Part shown: one piece after another, positions 27,357-35,872 of the stretch
How positions within the stretch are numbered: the stretch's first letter is position 1
Layout of the letters: each line of letters begins with the position of its first letter
Assembly (NCBI RefSeq): GCF_901472495.1
Contig: NZ_LR590469.1
Span: 2,604,001-2,668,000, forward strand
Origin: Yersinia enterocolitica subsp. enterocolitica
GTDB lineage: Bacteria > Pseudomonadota > Gammaproteobacteria > Enterobacterales > Enterobacteriaceae
Direction: 5' to 3'
DNA length: 64,000 bases
Program-made: the position numbers and the translations under genes
Notes under the pieces: generated by a model
Databases searched by the model: none
The model's input: only the letters and a program-made list of their open reading frames with translations
What the model was told of the DNA's origin: nothing

Positions 27357-28022
27357 TCATAACTTCTCAGCCCGTCCAGCACGACGAAAGGTTAAGTTAA
27401 TCCGGTATGCTCCCGCAGCGGGAGAAAACCCTGCTTTGATCGGCAATACACCATGATAATTCAAACGAGACGGCCCGCCCCACACCACCACATCGCCTTC
27501 GCTCAATAAAACTCTCTGACATTTAGCCTCACGGGATGCACCACCAAATTGGAATACCGCTGGCAGGCCCAACGAAACGGAGACAATGGGCTGGCGTAAA
27601 TCCAACTCATCTTTATCTTGATGCAAGGATAACTTAGCCCCCACCTCATAACGATTTATCAAACAGGCATCGGGCTGAAAATCCACAAAACCGGCTTGTT
27701 GCGCCGCAGCAACTGCCAACGACATAAAACTTTGCGGCATGGCGGGCCAGCACAATTCTGTTAACGGATCAATCGAGCTGTAGCGGTAACCGCCAACATC
27801 GCTGACCCATCCCAACGAACCACAATTACTCATGGCGACCGACATCCGGTAGCCACCTGGGGTAATTAAATGTCGAAAGGGAGCTACAGTGGTAATAGTT
27901 GTAATCTCAGCCAACAGCGAGGATGCCTGCTCTTGGGCAAAATGATGTAAAACAAATGCTCCAGGAGCTAACTCTTCAACCCAAGGTTCATTGGGTAACT
28001 GAGAAAACAGATCCATGGTCAT
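27357..28022 (-). CDS. alkB: Alpha-ketoglutarate-dependent DNA alkylation repair dioxygenase AlkB
   Basis: A Fe(II)/2-oxoglutarate dioxygenase that removes methyl groups from 1-methyladenine and 3-methylcytosine. The start was placed at the ATG at 28022, which has GTGAGG upstream, giving MTMDLFSQLPNEPW (221 aa); the frame opens seven codons earlier. Conserved AlkB blocks include FRHLITPGGYRMSVAMSNCG, PAMPQSF, DFQPDACLINRYEVGAKLSL, the iron ligands in LHQDKDELD and in NYHGVLP, and the 2-oxoglutarate Arg region RINLTFRRAG. The sequence parallels E. coli AlkB throughout. No ada gene adjoins it. It is a monocistronic unit facing cusA. Confidence 0.93.
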   Translation of the reverse strand: MTMDLFSQLPNEPWVEELAPGAFVLHHFAQEQASSLLAEITTITTVAPFRHLITPGGYRMSVAMSNCGSLGWVSDVGGYRYSSIDPLTELCWPAMPQSFMSLAVAAAQQAGFVDFQPDACLINRYEVGAKLSLHQDKDELDLRQPIVSVSLGLPAVFQFGGASREAKCQRVLLSEGDVVVWGGPSRLNYHGVLPIKAGFSPAAGAYRINLTFRRAGRAEKL

Positions 28023-28496
28023 TATGGCCTCACTATACCTCAAGCTGTTGCATCACTAAGACTGATACAGTCTACTCCAACCCTCGGCTTAACTTAGCGC
28101 TATTTCACTCTTTATCTACGTGCCATGTCATTATAAGGAGGAGAAATATTATATTTGATATATTGAGATTAAAAAATTGAAGAATTAATCAATAATACAG
28201 AAGAGTTGCGTGAAAATCACAATCAAGTGATAAATAGAAAATAATAAACAAATAATAAATCATGATAATTAATGATATTAAATAACATATCCATGCTCAA
28301 TATCTTCTTGTTAATCACAATTACATCATGCAAGAATACGTCGGCTCATTACTTAAATGACATTTAAGAATTAAAATAAAAATAGACAAACAGCAAATTA
28401 ATAACCATTAAAACCATAATGACATGGTACAACTTCTACTTTCACGCACACAACATCAAAGAGAAATACTCACTTAGCATAAATCTTATTTACGCA
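28023..28496. other. Very AT-rich gene-free region upstream of the tad island
   Basis: Nothing with coding character is seen. Base composition drops sharply relative to alkB and cusA, as is typical of H-NS-silenced DNA at the edge of acquired islands. It should contain the promoters of alkB (left) and the tad regulator (right). Confidence 0.4.
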
Positions 28497-28520
28497 AGAT
28501 GAGATGAGATGAGATGAGAT
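28497..28520. repeat. Pentanucleotide tandem repeat (GAGAT) upstream of the tad regulator
   Basis: AGAT followed by four perfect GAGAT units gives 24 bases of 5-bp periodicity. It lies 54 bp upstream of the regulator start codon, within the likely promoter or leader. Repeats of this kind change length by slipped-strand mispairing. Confidence 0.8.
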
Positions 28521-28573
28521 CTTAAAGCAATCAAAATAAATATACACCTTATACAGGATAGGTAGCTGCCAAA

Positions 28574-29173
28574 ATGGAGACAAATGAGATTGTGTTTAAA
28601 TTAGAAGGAACGGTGCTATTTTCTCCCGCACAACGCTGTTTAAATGGCCCCGATGGTTCAGTGGTAATATTAACTGAAAATAATCTGAGATTCTTACAAT
28701 TACTGCTTAATGGAGTAACAGAGAAAGAACAGATCATCAATCAGGTATGGAAGGAACAGCGTGGAGCGGTCAGTGAAAGCAGTTATTACGGGCAACTCTA
28801 TATGCTGCGAAAGGCATTTCTCCAAGTAGGGCTGAAGGAATCGCTTATTCATACTATTCCGCGCAAAGGAGTGCGTTATACCGGGTCAGTGAGTAAAATA
28901 GCAGTATGTAAAGAACCGCAGGAACAGCAAAACAGCACTGATATGCAACAGATCCCTGCACTCCCTGATGTTTCACAGTTAACCACACTCCCTTTACCGA
29001 TAGAAAATATCGCTCCACAGGAGTTTCCGGCACAGAACAAACAAAGTTTCCTGCAAAGCTATCGCTGGAAAAAGTTAATTTCTTTACTGGCTTTTTTCTC
29101 TTTCTGCTGGCTCTCATTTCTCTCAATCTTAATCATGGTTATCTTATTTAGTGGGGAGAAACCAAATCCTTAA
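28574..29173 (+). CDS. ToxR/CadC-like winged-helix membrane regulator heading the tad island
   Basis: A 199-aa protein. The N-terminal winged helix (about residues 8-108) has LTENNLRFLQLLLNGVTEKE, IINQVWKEQ, YYGQLYMLRKAFLQVG and IHTIPRKGVRYTG, which is the OmpR/ToxR-type DNA-binding fold. A linker to about 160 follows, then a hydrophobic segment (LISLLAFFSFCWLSFLSILIM, about 30 residues) that anchors it in the membrane with almost no periplasmic part. No receiver domain is present, so it is not a classical response regulator. Position and direction at the front of the flp-tad genes suggest it controls the pilus. It has the same layout as the regulator at 3052-3768. The lack of a sensing domain suggests control through expression level or a partner protein. 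Confidence 0.8.
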   Translation: METNEIVFKLEGTVLFSPAQRCLNGPDGSVVILTENNLRFLQLLLNGVTEKEQIINQVWKEQRGAVSESSYYGQLYMLRKAFLQVGLKESLIHTIPRKGVRYTGSVSKIAVCKEPQEQQNSTDMQQIPALPDVSQLTTLPLPIENIAPQEFPAQNKQSFLQSYRWKKLISLLAFFSFCWLSFLSILIMVILFSGEKPNP

Positions 29174-29373
29174 CTCGCCAACCAAAATAAATATGATTTA
29201 AAAAGGCTAAATAAAGGTAACAAAAAGGATTTTTCAACCTGGAACACGTTTAATAGCAACCACTACCAACGAGGCGAAAACAAAAAAATCAAATCGGTCA
29301 GTAGCGATACATCAACTCAATACTTAATTTAAATATCGGGAATACTCCCACTACATTTAACAAGGAAAGAATT

Positions 29374-29574
29374 ATGATGAATTTAATCACTAAAGGTTAC
29401 GTTACAGCACAAGTTAATGCGCAACAGTTTATAAAAGATAATCGTGGTACGGTTATTGAGTACGTGTTGATTATTGCTGTAGCCGCCTCATTACTGGCCT
29501 TAGTAAAAACGCCGTTGAAGGGGATCGTCGATGCATCCATGGAAGAAATAAAAACAATGCTTTCTAATAAATAA
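29374..29574 (+). CDS. flp: Flp-type pilin
   Basis: A 66-aa type IVb prepilin, the major subunit of Tad pili, with AAGGAAAG upstream of the ATG. A hydrophilic leader of about 25 residues ends NRG, followed by TVIEYVLIIAVAASLLALV, the hydrophobic Flp helix with the GluTyr pair needed for processing and assembly. Processing is expected by the TadV peptidase encoded next. In this pilin the Glu is at +4 if cleavage follows the Gly, while TadE and TadF here have Glu at +5. A second ATG one codon in is an equal start candidate. A hairpin follows directly, which could allow more pilin message than the downstream assembly genes. Confidence 0.92.
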   Translation: MMNLITKGYVTAQVNAQQFIKDNRGTVIEYVLIIAVAASLLALVKTPLKGIVDASMEEIKTMLSNK

Positions 29575-29592
29575 TAGAAACTCATCTTATCA

Positions 29593-29620
29593 ACACGGCA
29601 GTGCCCTGCTGCCGTGTTTA
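29593..29620 (+). terminator. Hairpin between flp and tadV (partial terminator)
   Basis: ACACGGCAG (29593-29601) pairs with CTGCCGTGT (29609-29617) around a 7-base loop and is followed by TTAATCTT. It lies 18 bp after the pilin stop and before tadV. It fits an attenuator that raises pilin output above that of the assembly genes. Confidence 0.65.
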
Positions 29621-29641
29621 ATCTTATATCAGGATGGTGTA

Positions 29642-30064
29642 TTGGATACCCTCAATATATTGATAAACGCACTGTTAATGTTGCAACTATTGTTCGTCTG
29701 TTATAGCGATATTCGTTATCGGACTATTAGCAATAAGTTTATTATCACTATCGCTATCAACGCGCTGGCCTTAGGTTTTACTATGAATCATGCGATTAAC
29801 ATAGTGATTCCTTTCAGTGCATTACTGATTGGTTATAGTCTATTTCATTTCCACCTGATTGGTGGGGGGGATGTTAAGTTAATCACTGTGTTGTTATTGG
29901 CACTGACGACGGCGAAATCACTGGATTTCATTCTCTATACAGCGATGATGGGCGGCGTAGTGATGATAATAGGTATGTTGGTTAATCGGGAGGATATTCA
30001 ACAACGAGGCGTTCCTTATGCCGTGGCGATCTCTGCCGGATTTTTATTATCGTTTCTCACCTAG
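29642..30064 (+). CDS. tadV: TadV prepilin peptidase (CpaA family)
   Basis: A 140-aa integral membrane aspartic protease of the type IV prepilin family. The two catalytic Asp are in YSDIRYRTISN (near residue 22) and in GGGDVKL (near 76), the hallmark of this family. The hydrophobic segments fit a compact four- to six-helix peptidase without a methylase domain. It should cleave the leaders of Flp, TadE and TadF. The start is a TTG at 29642 with AGGATGG upstream. Confidence 0.9.
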   Translation: MDTLNILINALLMLQLLFVCYSDIRYRTISNKFIITIAINALALGFTMNHAINIVIPFSALLIGYSLFHFHLIGGGDVKLITVLLLALTTAKSLDFILYTAMMGGVVMIIGMLVNREDIQQRGVPYAVAISAGFLLSFLT

Positions 30065-30108
30065 CATAACAGGCATGTCATTTAAAAAATAAGATAAAGG
30101 CTATTATC

Positions 30109-30942
30109 ATGAATCGTAAATTTATTTTATTGCTTTCACTTTTGATTGTCGCTGTTGGCATTGTAGGTATTCTGATTAATACTGATAATGGTCAAAAAAA
30201 TACCCAGGACTCAACCGAATTGAATCGCGAGCAAGATACCAATATTGCCTTGGCGATATCAACCCACGACCTCTCCTCAGGCACAATATTAACAGCAAAT
30301 GATTACGCTATAAAAAAGCTATCGGTTAAAGAATCAAGTGAATTAGTAAAAAGTAATATCTCAAGCAGCGCGGAGATTAATCGCCACTTATTGAAAGAAA
30401 ATGTTCTTGCTGGTTCTTACATTACAAAGGATATGTTAGCAACACCTGATAGTGATGAGTTTAATCATCTTGTTTTAAAAAAAGGCAATATCATTTATAA
30501 ATTCAATTTAAAAAAGCAGGACGAATATTTGCTGGACTCATTAAACACCGGAAATAGGCTCTCTTTTCAATTGATAACCCTTGAGACAGATAAAAGGAAG
30601 GGTATGGAGAATGGCACTACCATCAATAAAAAAGGGATGAATAGTAGACAAAGACAAAATTACTCACTAAATAAACTCATCCAAAGCATGGAAATAATAA
30701 GAATAAAAAAGTACTCAAAAGATGAGTTATTGGAAATAAATGGCAAGAATCGAAAGACCGAAGAAATGTTAATTGGTTATATTGATGTCATCATCGATAT
30801 GCAGGATTTGGATTTAATCTATCTGGCAGAAATATCAGGTGAAATCATTCTAACACCCACCATCGGTGACGAAGATGATAAATCAAAACATTTATATGAC
30901 ATATTACCCGAGCTACGTACAATAAGAGAGTTAAGGGGATGA
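30109..30942 (+). CDS. rcpC: RcpC/CpaB Tad pilus assembly protein
   Basis: A 277-aa protein with one N-terminal membrane helix (FILLLSLLIVAVGIVGILI) and a periplasmic SAF-type domain: ALAISTHDLSSGTILTANDY, then GSYITKDMLA. This architecture and the location before the secretin identify RcpC/CpaB, which connects the inner-membrane platform to the secretin and may bind peptidoglycan or stabilise the pore. A Lys/Asn-rich insert lies at about 165-190. It overlaps the start of rcpA by four bases. Confidence 0.85.
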   Translation: MNRKFILLLSLLIVAVGIVGILINTDNGQKNTQDSTELNREQDTNIALAISTHDLSSGTILTANDYAIKKLSVKESSELVKSNISSSAEINRHLLKENVLAGSYITKDMLATPDSDEFNHLVLKKGNIIYKFNLKKQDEYLLDSLNTGNRLSFQLITLETDKRKGMENGTTINKKGMNSRQRQNYSLNKLIQSMEIIRIKKYSKDELLEINGKNRKTEEMLIGYIDVIIDMQDLDLIYLAEISGEIILTPTIGDEDDKSKHLYDILPELRTIRELRG

Positions 30943-32300
30943 AAGTAGCCAGACCAAGGTATTTAAATCAAATTGCACTATTTTTCCTATGTATGATCAT
31001 ATCATTCTTCATAGCATTCAATAGGGCAAATGCCGAACCAGTTTACTTATCTACTGGTGAATCCTATATGATTAAAACACAGGAGGAGATAGATACTGTT
31101 TTTGTTTCTGCCGCAGCTATCGCAGACTATGAATTAGTGGGGAAAAATAGCATTATTGTGTATGCTAAACAGGAAGGAACGGCAGAGTTTATCCTATTCA
31201 ATCAGAACCATCACCCCATAAAAAAATCGGCCATATTAGTGGATAACACTATTACCGCAGCACATAAAAGAATTCGGCTTGAGTACCCTGAAAGTGATAT
31301 AGAGATTAACAAGATAGGCGATAGCTATATCCTGACAGGAACAGTAGAGACCGAAGAGGCAAAAGAAACGATTGCCAGCATCATTGGTGAAGCTATTGGT
31401 AGTGAAAAAACAATAGCCAGCAACAGTAAAAAAGACAGCGATGGTAACAGTCAATATTTTAACTCTCCAGAGTATTCAAGGGTTGTGAATAAAATAAAGT
31501 TACCTGGCTCAAATCAAGTAAATGTAAAGTTAACCATTGCAGAAGTCTCCAAAGACTTTAGTGAAAATATTGGGATGGATTGGAGTACTATCGGGAATTT
31601 TTCAGGTTCATTTCAATTTTTTAAACCTAATGGCTTAAATAAATTTAACGCAAAAGGCATTAGTGCATTAGTTCATGCTATTAATGATGATTCTATTGCC
31701 CGTGTTTTAGCCGAACCTAATCTCTCGGTATTATCAGGAGAAAGTGCCTCATTTTTAGTGGGTGGCGAGCTCCCTCTGGTTAATACTACGGCAAATAGTA
31801 CGGTTATTACTTATAAACAATTTGGCATAAAACTAAACATCGGTGCCAAAGTCAATGCGAAAAAGCGTATCCGTATTAAATTGGATGAAGAGGTGAGTAG
31901 TGTAGATAAAGTATTTAATATCGATGGCGGAGATGCCTACCCTTCATTTAGAACACGCAAGGCGGCAACCACCTTAGAGCTAGGTGATGGTGAAAGTTTT
32001 ATTCTTGGCGGGCTGATCAGCAGTTCAGAGAGGGAAGCGCTGAAAAAAATCCCATTTATTGGTGATATCCCTATTTTAGGCGCGTTCTTCCGCAATGCAG
32101 AGACACGGAAAAATCAAACTGAATTAGTTGTCGTCGCGACCGTGAATTTAGTGAGGCCGGTGTCAGAGAAAGAAGTGGAGCTCCCCAACTTTATGCATAC
32201 CTCAACACTTGAGCGCTTTTTTAACTTTACTCATATCATGGAAGTAAAAAGAGAGAAAATGGCTAAGGAATTTCTGAGCAAAGGAGGATTTAGCAAATGA
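30939..32300 (+). CDS. rcpA: RcpA/CpaC outer-membrane secretin of the Tad pilus
   Basis: A 453-aa type II/III secretin. It has a Sec signal ending near NRANAEP. A CpaC-type N-terminal domain with YLSTGESYMIKTQEEIDTVF and the BON-like NKIGDSYILTGTVETEEAKE follows. The C-terminal secretin core contains VNVKLTIAEVSKDFSENIGM, SVLSGESASFLVGGELPL, LELGDGESFILGGLISSSER and IPFIGDIPILGAFFRN. The multimer forms the outer-membrane pore for the Flp pilus. It is coupled to rcpC by an ATGA overlap and to the next small gene by another. Confidence 0.92.
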   Translation: MKVARPRYLNQIALFFLCMIISFFIAFNRANAEPVYLSTGESYMIKTQEEIDTVFVSAAAIADYELVGKNSIIVYAKQEGTAEFILFNQNHHPIKKSAILVDNTITAAHKRIRLEYPESDIEINKIGDSYILTGTVETEEAKETIASIIGEAIGSEKTIASNSKKDSDGNSQYFNSPEYSRVVNKIKLPGSNQVNVKLTIAEVSKDFSENIGMDWSTIGNFSGSFQFFKPNGLNKFNAKGISALVHAINDDSIARVLAEPNLSVLSGESASFLVGGELPLVNTTANSTVITYKQFGIKLNIGAKVNAKKRIRIKLDEEVSSVDKVFNIDGGDAYPSFRTRKAATTLELGDGESFILGGLISSSEREALKKIPFIGDIPILGAFFRNAETRKNQTELVVVATVNLVRPVSEKEVELPNFMHTSTLERFFNFTHIMEVKREKMAKEFLSKGGFSK

Positions 32301-32578
32301 AGTTGTTAATAATAGGTAGCCTTATCTTATTGTCAAACTTGGCTCATGCGGGGCCTACAATTAGCCCAATGGATAATGACCGCGCATCAACATTAATGGA
32401 AAATAACAAAGCTATAACAAAAGCTAATAATGGATGCAAAAATAACAAATCAAAAAATCAATATAAATCTTGCAAATACAATATTAATGATTATCGCACG
32501 GTTAAAAGTAGCAAAGTAGGCTGTGCCAACAATACCAATAGAAAAAACTCCAGCGCTAATGGTGATTTATGCAATTAA
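32297..32578 (+). CDS. Small exported protein in the rcpB position
   Basis: The 93-aa product starts with a clear signal peptide (MKLLIIGSLILLSNLAHAG). The mature part is only about 74 residues, Asn/Lys/Ser-rich and carrying four Cys spread along it, which could form two disulfides. I do not recognise a domain. Its location between the secretin and tadZ is that of rcpB in other tad islands, but it is much shorter than known RcpB proteins and shows no evident similarity. It overlaps rcpA by four bases and tadZ by ten, so it is read as part of the operon. A role as a secretin partner or pilotin is inference. Confidence 0.7.
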   Translation: MKLLIIGSLILLSNLAHAGPTISPMDNDRASTLMENNKAITKANNGCKNNKSKNQYKSCKYNINDYRTVKSSKVGCANNTNRKNSSANGDLCN

Positions 32579-33687
32579 TCCTAAACAAGGAACTCATTAA
32601 TAGAAAAGACAGTAAAACAAGAAATAATATAGTAGTTATGTCTACCCGAAAATGGGTAATAGAAGAGGTATCGGAAAAAATAAGACTAGCCAACATAAAC
32701 GATATTAAAGAGATTGATAAAGACATTTTTAACATATCGGCCATCAACATTCCTGACCAAACCGTCGGTTTTATTATTGATATCGGCCATAATGAGGATG
32801 TAGATAACACGTTAAATTTAATAAAAAGTAATACCCCGCGAGATTGTTGGTGTGTATTAGTGGGTGACATTGACTCGATTAGTATCGCGCAAAAATTTAC
32901 TGAACGTGGACTATTATACTTAAATGTGCAATCACAGTCAGTTGAACTGACACAACACTTGCTAAAAGGCATTCCAATTGAAGCAGAAAGGAAAGCTTTT
33001 TTTGTCAGCATACTAGGATGTAAAGGCGGCATTGGCACTACACTGCTCAGCTATCATTTTGCTTATGAAATCACTCAAATAAAAAAATCCCCCACCTTGT
33101 TACTACAAGGTAATCAAGGATCTCAAGACATTGATCTGATTACCGAGAAAAAAATGGTATCAGGGGTAAATGAGTATCATAAAAATATTGATATTATGTT
33201 ATGCAAAGGAAATGAGTTAAGTGATATTCAGATAGGTAGAAAACATAATTACATTATATTAGATCAACCCATACATAACTCGCCAAAAGAAAAATTAACA
33301 GACTATATTGAGCACTCTGATTGCATTATTATACTACTCGATAATAGTATGTCGTCTGTCCGGGTAGCCAAAGAGTTTATTGATATCTATGATCGATTTA
33401 AACGAGATAACCGGCAGGTAACTCGTTTAATAATTTGTTTAAATGAATGCCGACCTATAGCAAAAAACATGTTGGACACTTCTGATGTTCAAACCTTATT
33501 AGGCCGTAAAATTGACACACGAATACCTTATATAGCAAAAACCAAAGAATCATTAGTTGACCAAAATTATTTTGGTAGAAATAAAATAAAGATAAATTAT
33601 TTAGCCAAAAATACATTAGGCATAAACACTCATGTTTCAAATAATAGAAAATCATGGATAAACAAGATAGTAGCATCACTAAAATAA
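32569..33687 (+). CDS. tadZ: TadZ/CpaE localisation ATPase
   Basis: A 372-aa protein with a degenerate receiver-like N-terminal domain (to about residue 140) and a C-terminal MinD/ParA-type ATPase. The deviant Walker A is in FFVSILGCKGGIGTTLLSYH (about residue 145-160). A Walker A-prime-like segment follows in NYIILDQP, and a late strand in RLIICLNECRP. TadZ/CpaE proteins set the polar position of the Tad secretion machine. It begins inside the end of the preceding small gene and ends 19 bp before tadA. Confidence 0.85.
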   Translation: MQLILNKELINRKDSKTRNNIVVMSTRKWVIEEVSEKIRLANINDIKEIDKDIFNISAINIPDQTVGFIIDIGHNEDVDNTLNLIKSNTPRDCWCVLVGDIDSISIAQKFTERGLLYLNVQSQSVELTQHLLKGIPIEAERKAFFVSILGCKGGIGTTLLSYHFAYEITQIKKSPTLLLQGNQGSQDIDLITEKKMVSGVNEYHKNIDIMLCKGNELSDIQIGRKHNYIILDQPIHNSPKEKLTDYIEHSDCIIILLDNSMSSVRVAKEFIDIYDRFKRDNRQVTRLIICLNECRPIAKNMLDTSDVQTLLGRKIDTRIPYIAKTKESLVDQNYFGRNKIKINYLAKNTLGINTHVSNNRKSWINKIVASLK

Positions 33688-33706
33688 ATAAAAGGAAAAA
33701 TTAACA

Positions 33707-34993
33707 GTGAAAGTACCATTGAATACCCAGGAAATAATTAGAGATAAAATGCTCGCCAGTATTGATATAGATCAGGTTCAATATCTGGTTGATGATTATA
33801 GTAAACTCAGCGAATTACTTTCACAAACACTCGATGAGTTATTTAATAATAATGACTATAAGCTAACAACCCAAGACCAGAAAAAAATAATTACCATGAT
33901 TGCAGATGAAATCACTGGGTTTGGTCCATTAAGAGAACTTATGGAGGATGACTCTATTAGCGATATTATGGTCAATGGCCCAGAAAAAATATTTATTGAA
34001 CGTTTTGGGATGATAACCTTAACCTCTCGCCGTTTTATTAATAATGCACAATTGACGGATATTGCTAAACGTTTGATGCAACGCGCTAACCGGCGTATTG
34101 ATGAAGGCCGCCCACTGGCTGATGCTCGCTTAATTGACGGTAGCCGTATCAATGTAGCAATAAGCCCTATTGCATTGGACGGCACTGTACTTTCTATCCG
34201 AAAATTTAGTAACAACAAACGAAAATTAGAAGACTTGGTAGAAATGGGTGCCATGAGTAGTGATATGGCTAATTTCCTCATTATTGCAGCCAGTTGCCGG
34301 GTTAATATTATTATTTCTGGAGGAACAGGTTCGGGTAAGACAACATTACTCAATGCATTATCAATGTATATATCTGAAAATGAGAGGGTTATTACTTTAG
34401 AGGATGCAGCAGAACTCAATCTTGAACAACCGCATGTAGTACGAATGGAGACACGGCTGGCCGGGTTGGAAAATACCGGTCAAATAACCATGCGAGACTT
34501 AGTCATCAATTCACTGCGTATGCGCCCTGATCGAATCATTATTGGCGAGTGTCGAGGTGAAGAAACCTTTGAAATGCTTCAGGCAATGAATACTGGTCAT
34601 AATGGTTCTATGTCGACACTGCATGCTAATACCCCCAGAGATGCTGTCGCACGACTTGAAAGTATGATTATGATGGGCCCAGTCAATATGCCTATATTAA
34701 CCATTCGCCGTAATATTGCCTCTGCAATTAACCTTATTGTGCAAGTTTCTCGAATGAATGATGGCTCACGAAAATTAAGCCATATCAGCGAAATAATGGG
34801 TATGGAAGGTGATAATGTTATATTACAAGATATTTTTTCATTTAAACCCGCTAAAGAACGTGGATCAGAAGGAAAAATTCAAGGGGAGTTTATCAACCAT
34901 GGTTTACTGAATCGCTCTTCTGTAAGGATAAACGCCGATATCCATAACTTATCAAACGAATTAAATAGTATTTTTTCTTTGGTGGGAAAATGA
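33707..34993 (+). CDS. tadA: TadA/CpaF secretion ATPase
   Basis: A 428-aa hexameric ATPase of the type II/IV secretion superfamily that powers pilus assembly. It has an N-terminal domain with ITGFGPLRELMEDDSISDIM, a Walker A ISGGTGSGKTTLLNAL (about residues 203-213), an Asp box near VITLEDAAELNL, a Walker B RMRPDRIIIGECRGEE and the His box MSTLHANTPRDAVARLE. All catalytic motifs are intact. The start is a GTG at 33707 with AAAGGAAA upstream. The stop overlaps the tadB start by four bases. Confidence 0.95.
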   Translation: MKVPLNTQEIIRDKMLASIDIDQVQYLVDDYSKLSELLSQTLDELFNNNDYKLTTQDQKKIITMIADEITGFGPLRELMEDDSISDIMVNGPEKIFIERFGMITLTSRRFINNAQLTDIAKRLMQRANRRIDEGRPLADARLIDGSRINVAISPIALDGTVLSIRKFSNNKRKLEDLVEMGAMSSDMANFLIIAASCRVNIIISGGTGSGKTTLLNALSMYISENERVITLEDAAELNLEQPHVVRMETRLAGLENTGQITMRDLVINSLRMRPDRIIIGECRGEETFEMLQAMNTGHNGSMSTLHANTPRDAVARLESMIMMGPVNMPILTIRRNIASAINLIVQVSRMNDGSRKLSHISEIMGMEGDNVILQDIFSFKPAKERGSEGKIQGEFINHGLLNRSSVRINADIHNLSNELNSIFSLVGK

Positions 34994-35872
34994 TTTACTA
35001 TATAATATTATTAACAGGCTTAATTTTATTGGTATTAAATAACTTTAAGTGGTTGAAAATAAAAAAATCCATTTCAACAAAAAGAAAGGAAAAATTAAAA
35101 AGCGGCTATTTTTTAATTTTATTTTTCAAGAAAACGCTTAACGAATGGTTATCTTACTTAACAGAAATTCTTAGAGAAAAGAATACACTTCATATATTAA
35201 TGCCGATAGTATATTCAGCATCTATTTATTTAGTTAATTACTTTTTATTCCATTTTAATAATGTTATTGCTTTACTTTTTATTATGGTAAGTGTTATCTG
35301 TTTTCAATTAAGGCTGTCGAGAAAAAGGTATCACCGGTTTTTTAAACAAAATTTCCCTGAATCTCTATTAATGATCAACATGGCAGCAAGTAGTGGTGCA
35401 AGTATTAATCAAATACTAGAGCGCTGTGGGCAAGAAATTAGTGGCCCATTAGGAATAGAGTTTAACCTGGTTTGCCGTCGGTTGAATGTGGGGGAATCCC
35501 CTGAGTCAGTTTTTTATGATTCTTATCAGCGTTTTAAATATCCAGAGTTCTATTTCCTTATCACTATTATTTTACTTAATCTGCAACAAGGTGGGCAGTT
35601 AAGAGAGCTAACAAGTCGCTTATCTGAAGTGGTCAATAAAAATAAAGCTACTGAGCAAAAAAAAAGCGGTGATGACTGCACAGATACGGATGTCAGTAAA
35701 TATAATATCTATAATGCCTATTGCATTTTCTCTTTTACTCTATTTTCTTGATCCTACCACCATAGAGTCAATGTGGCATCACCCTATCGGTAAAATAGTA
35801 TATTACTACATTATTACTAGTGAACTTATTGGCATGATCGTAATAAGAAAAATGCTAGGAAAAGCGATATGA
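34990..35872 (+). pseudogene. tadB: TadB inner-membrane platform protein, frameshifted at an A9 tract
   Basis: TadB is one of two type II secretion F-domain proteins forming the inner-membrane platform. The frame from 34990 encodes the cytosolic F domain (FPESLLMINMAASSGASINQ, NLQQGGQLRELTSRLSEVVN) and then runs into a run of nine A (35657-35665). In the zero frame this gives a 28-residue foreign tail and a stop at 35751 (253 aa). With eight A the frame would continue as QKKAVMTAQIRMSVNIISIM into the two C-terminal membrane helices and end at 35872, at the ATGA overlap with tadC. Normal length would be about 293 aa. Either the gene is mutated, the run is a reversible switch, or slippage on A9 restores part of the product; sequencing error is also possible. 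Confidence 0.85.
35657..35665 (+). other. A9 homopolymer at the tadB frameshift
   Basis: Nine consecutive A residues follow GAGC and precede GCGG. Removal of one A restores a continuous tadB frame. Runs of nine A are known sites of replication slippage and RNA-polymerase slippage in other bacteria. Confidence 0.85.
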
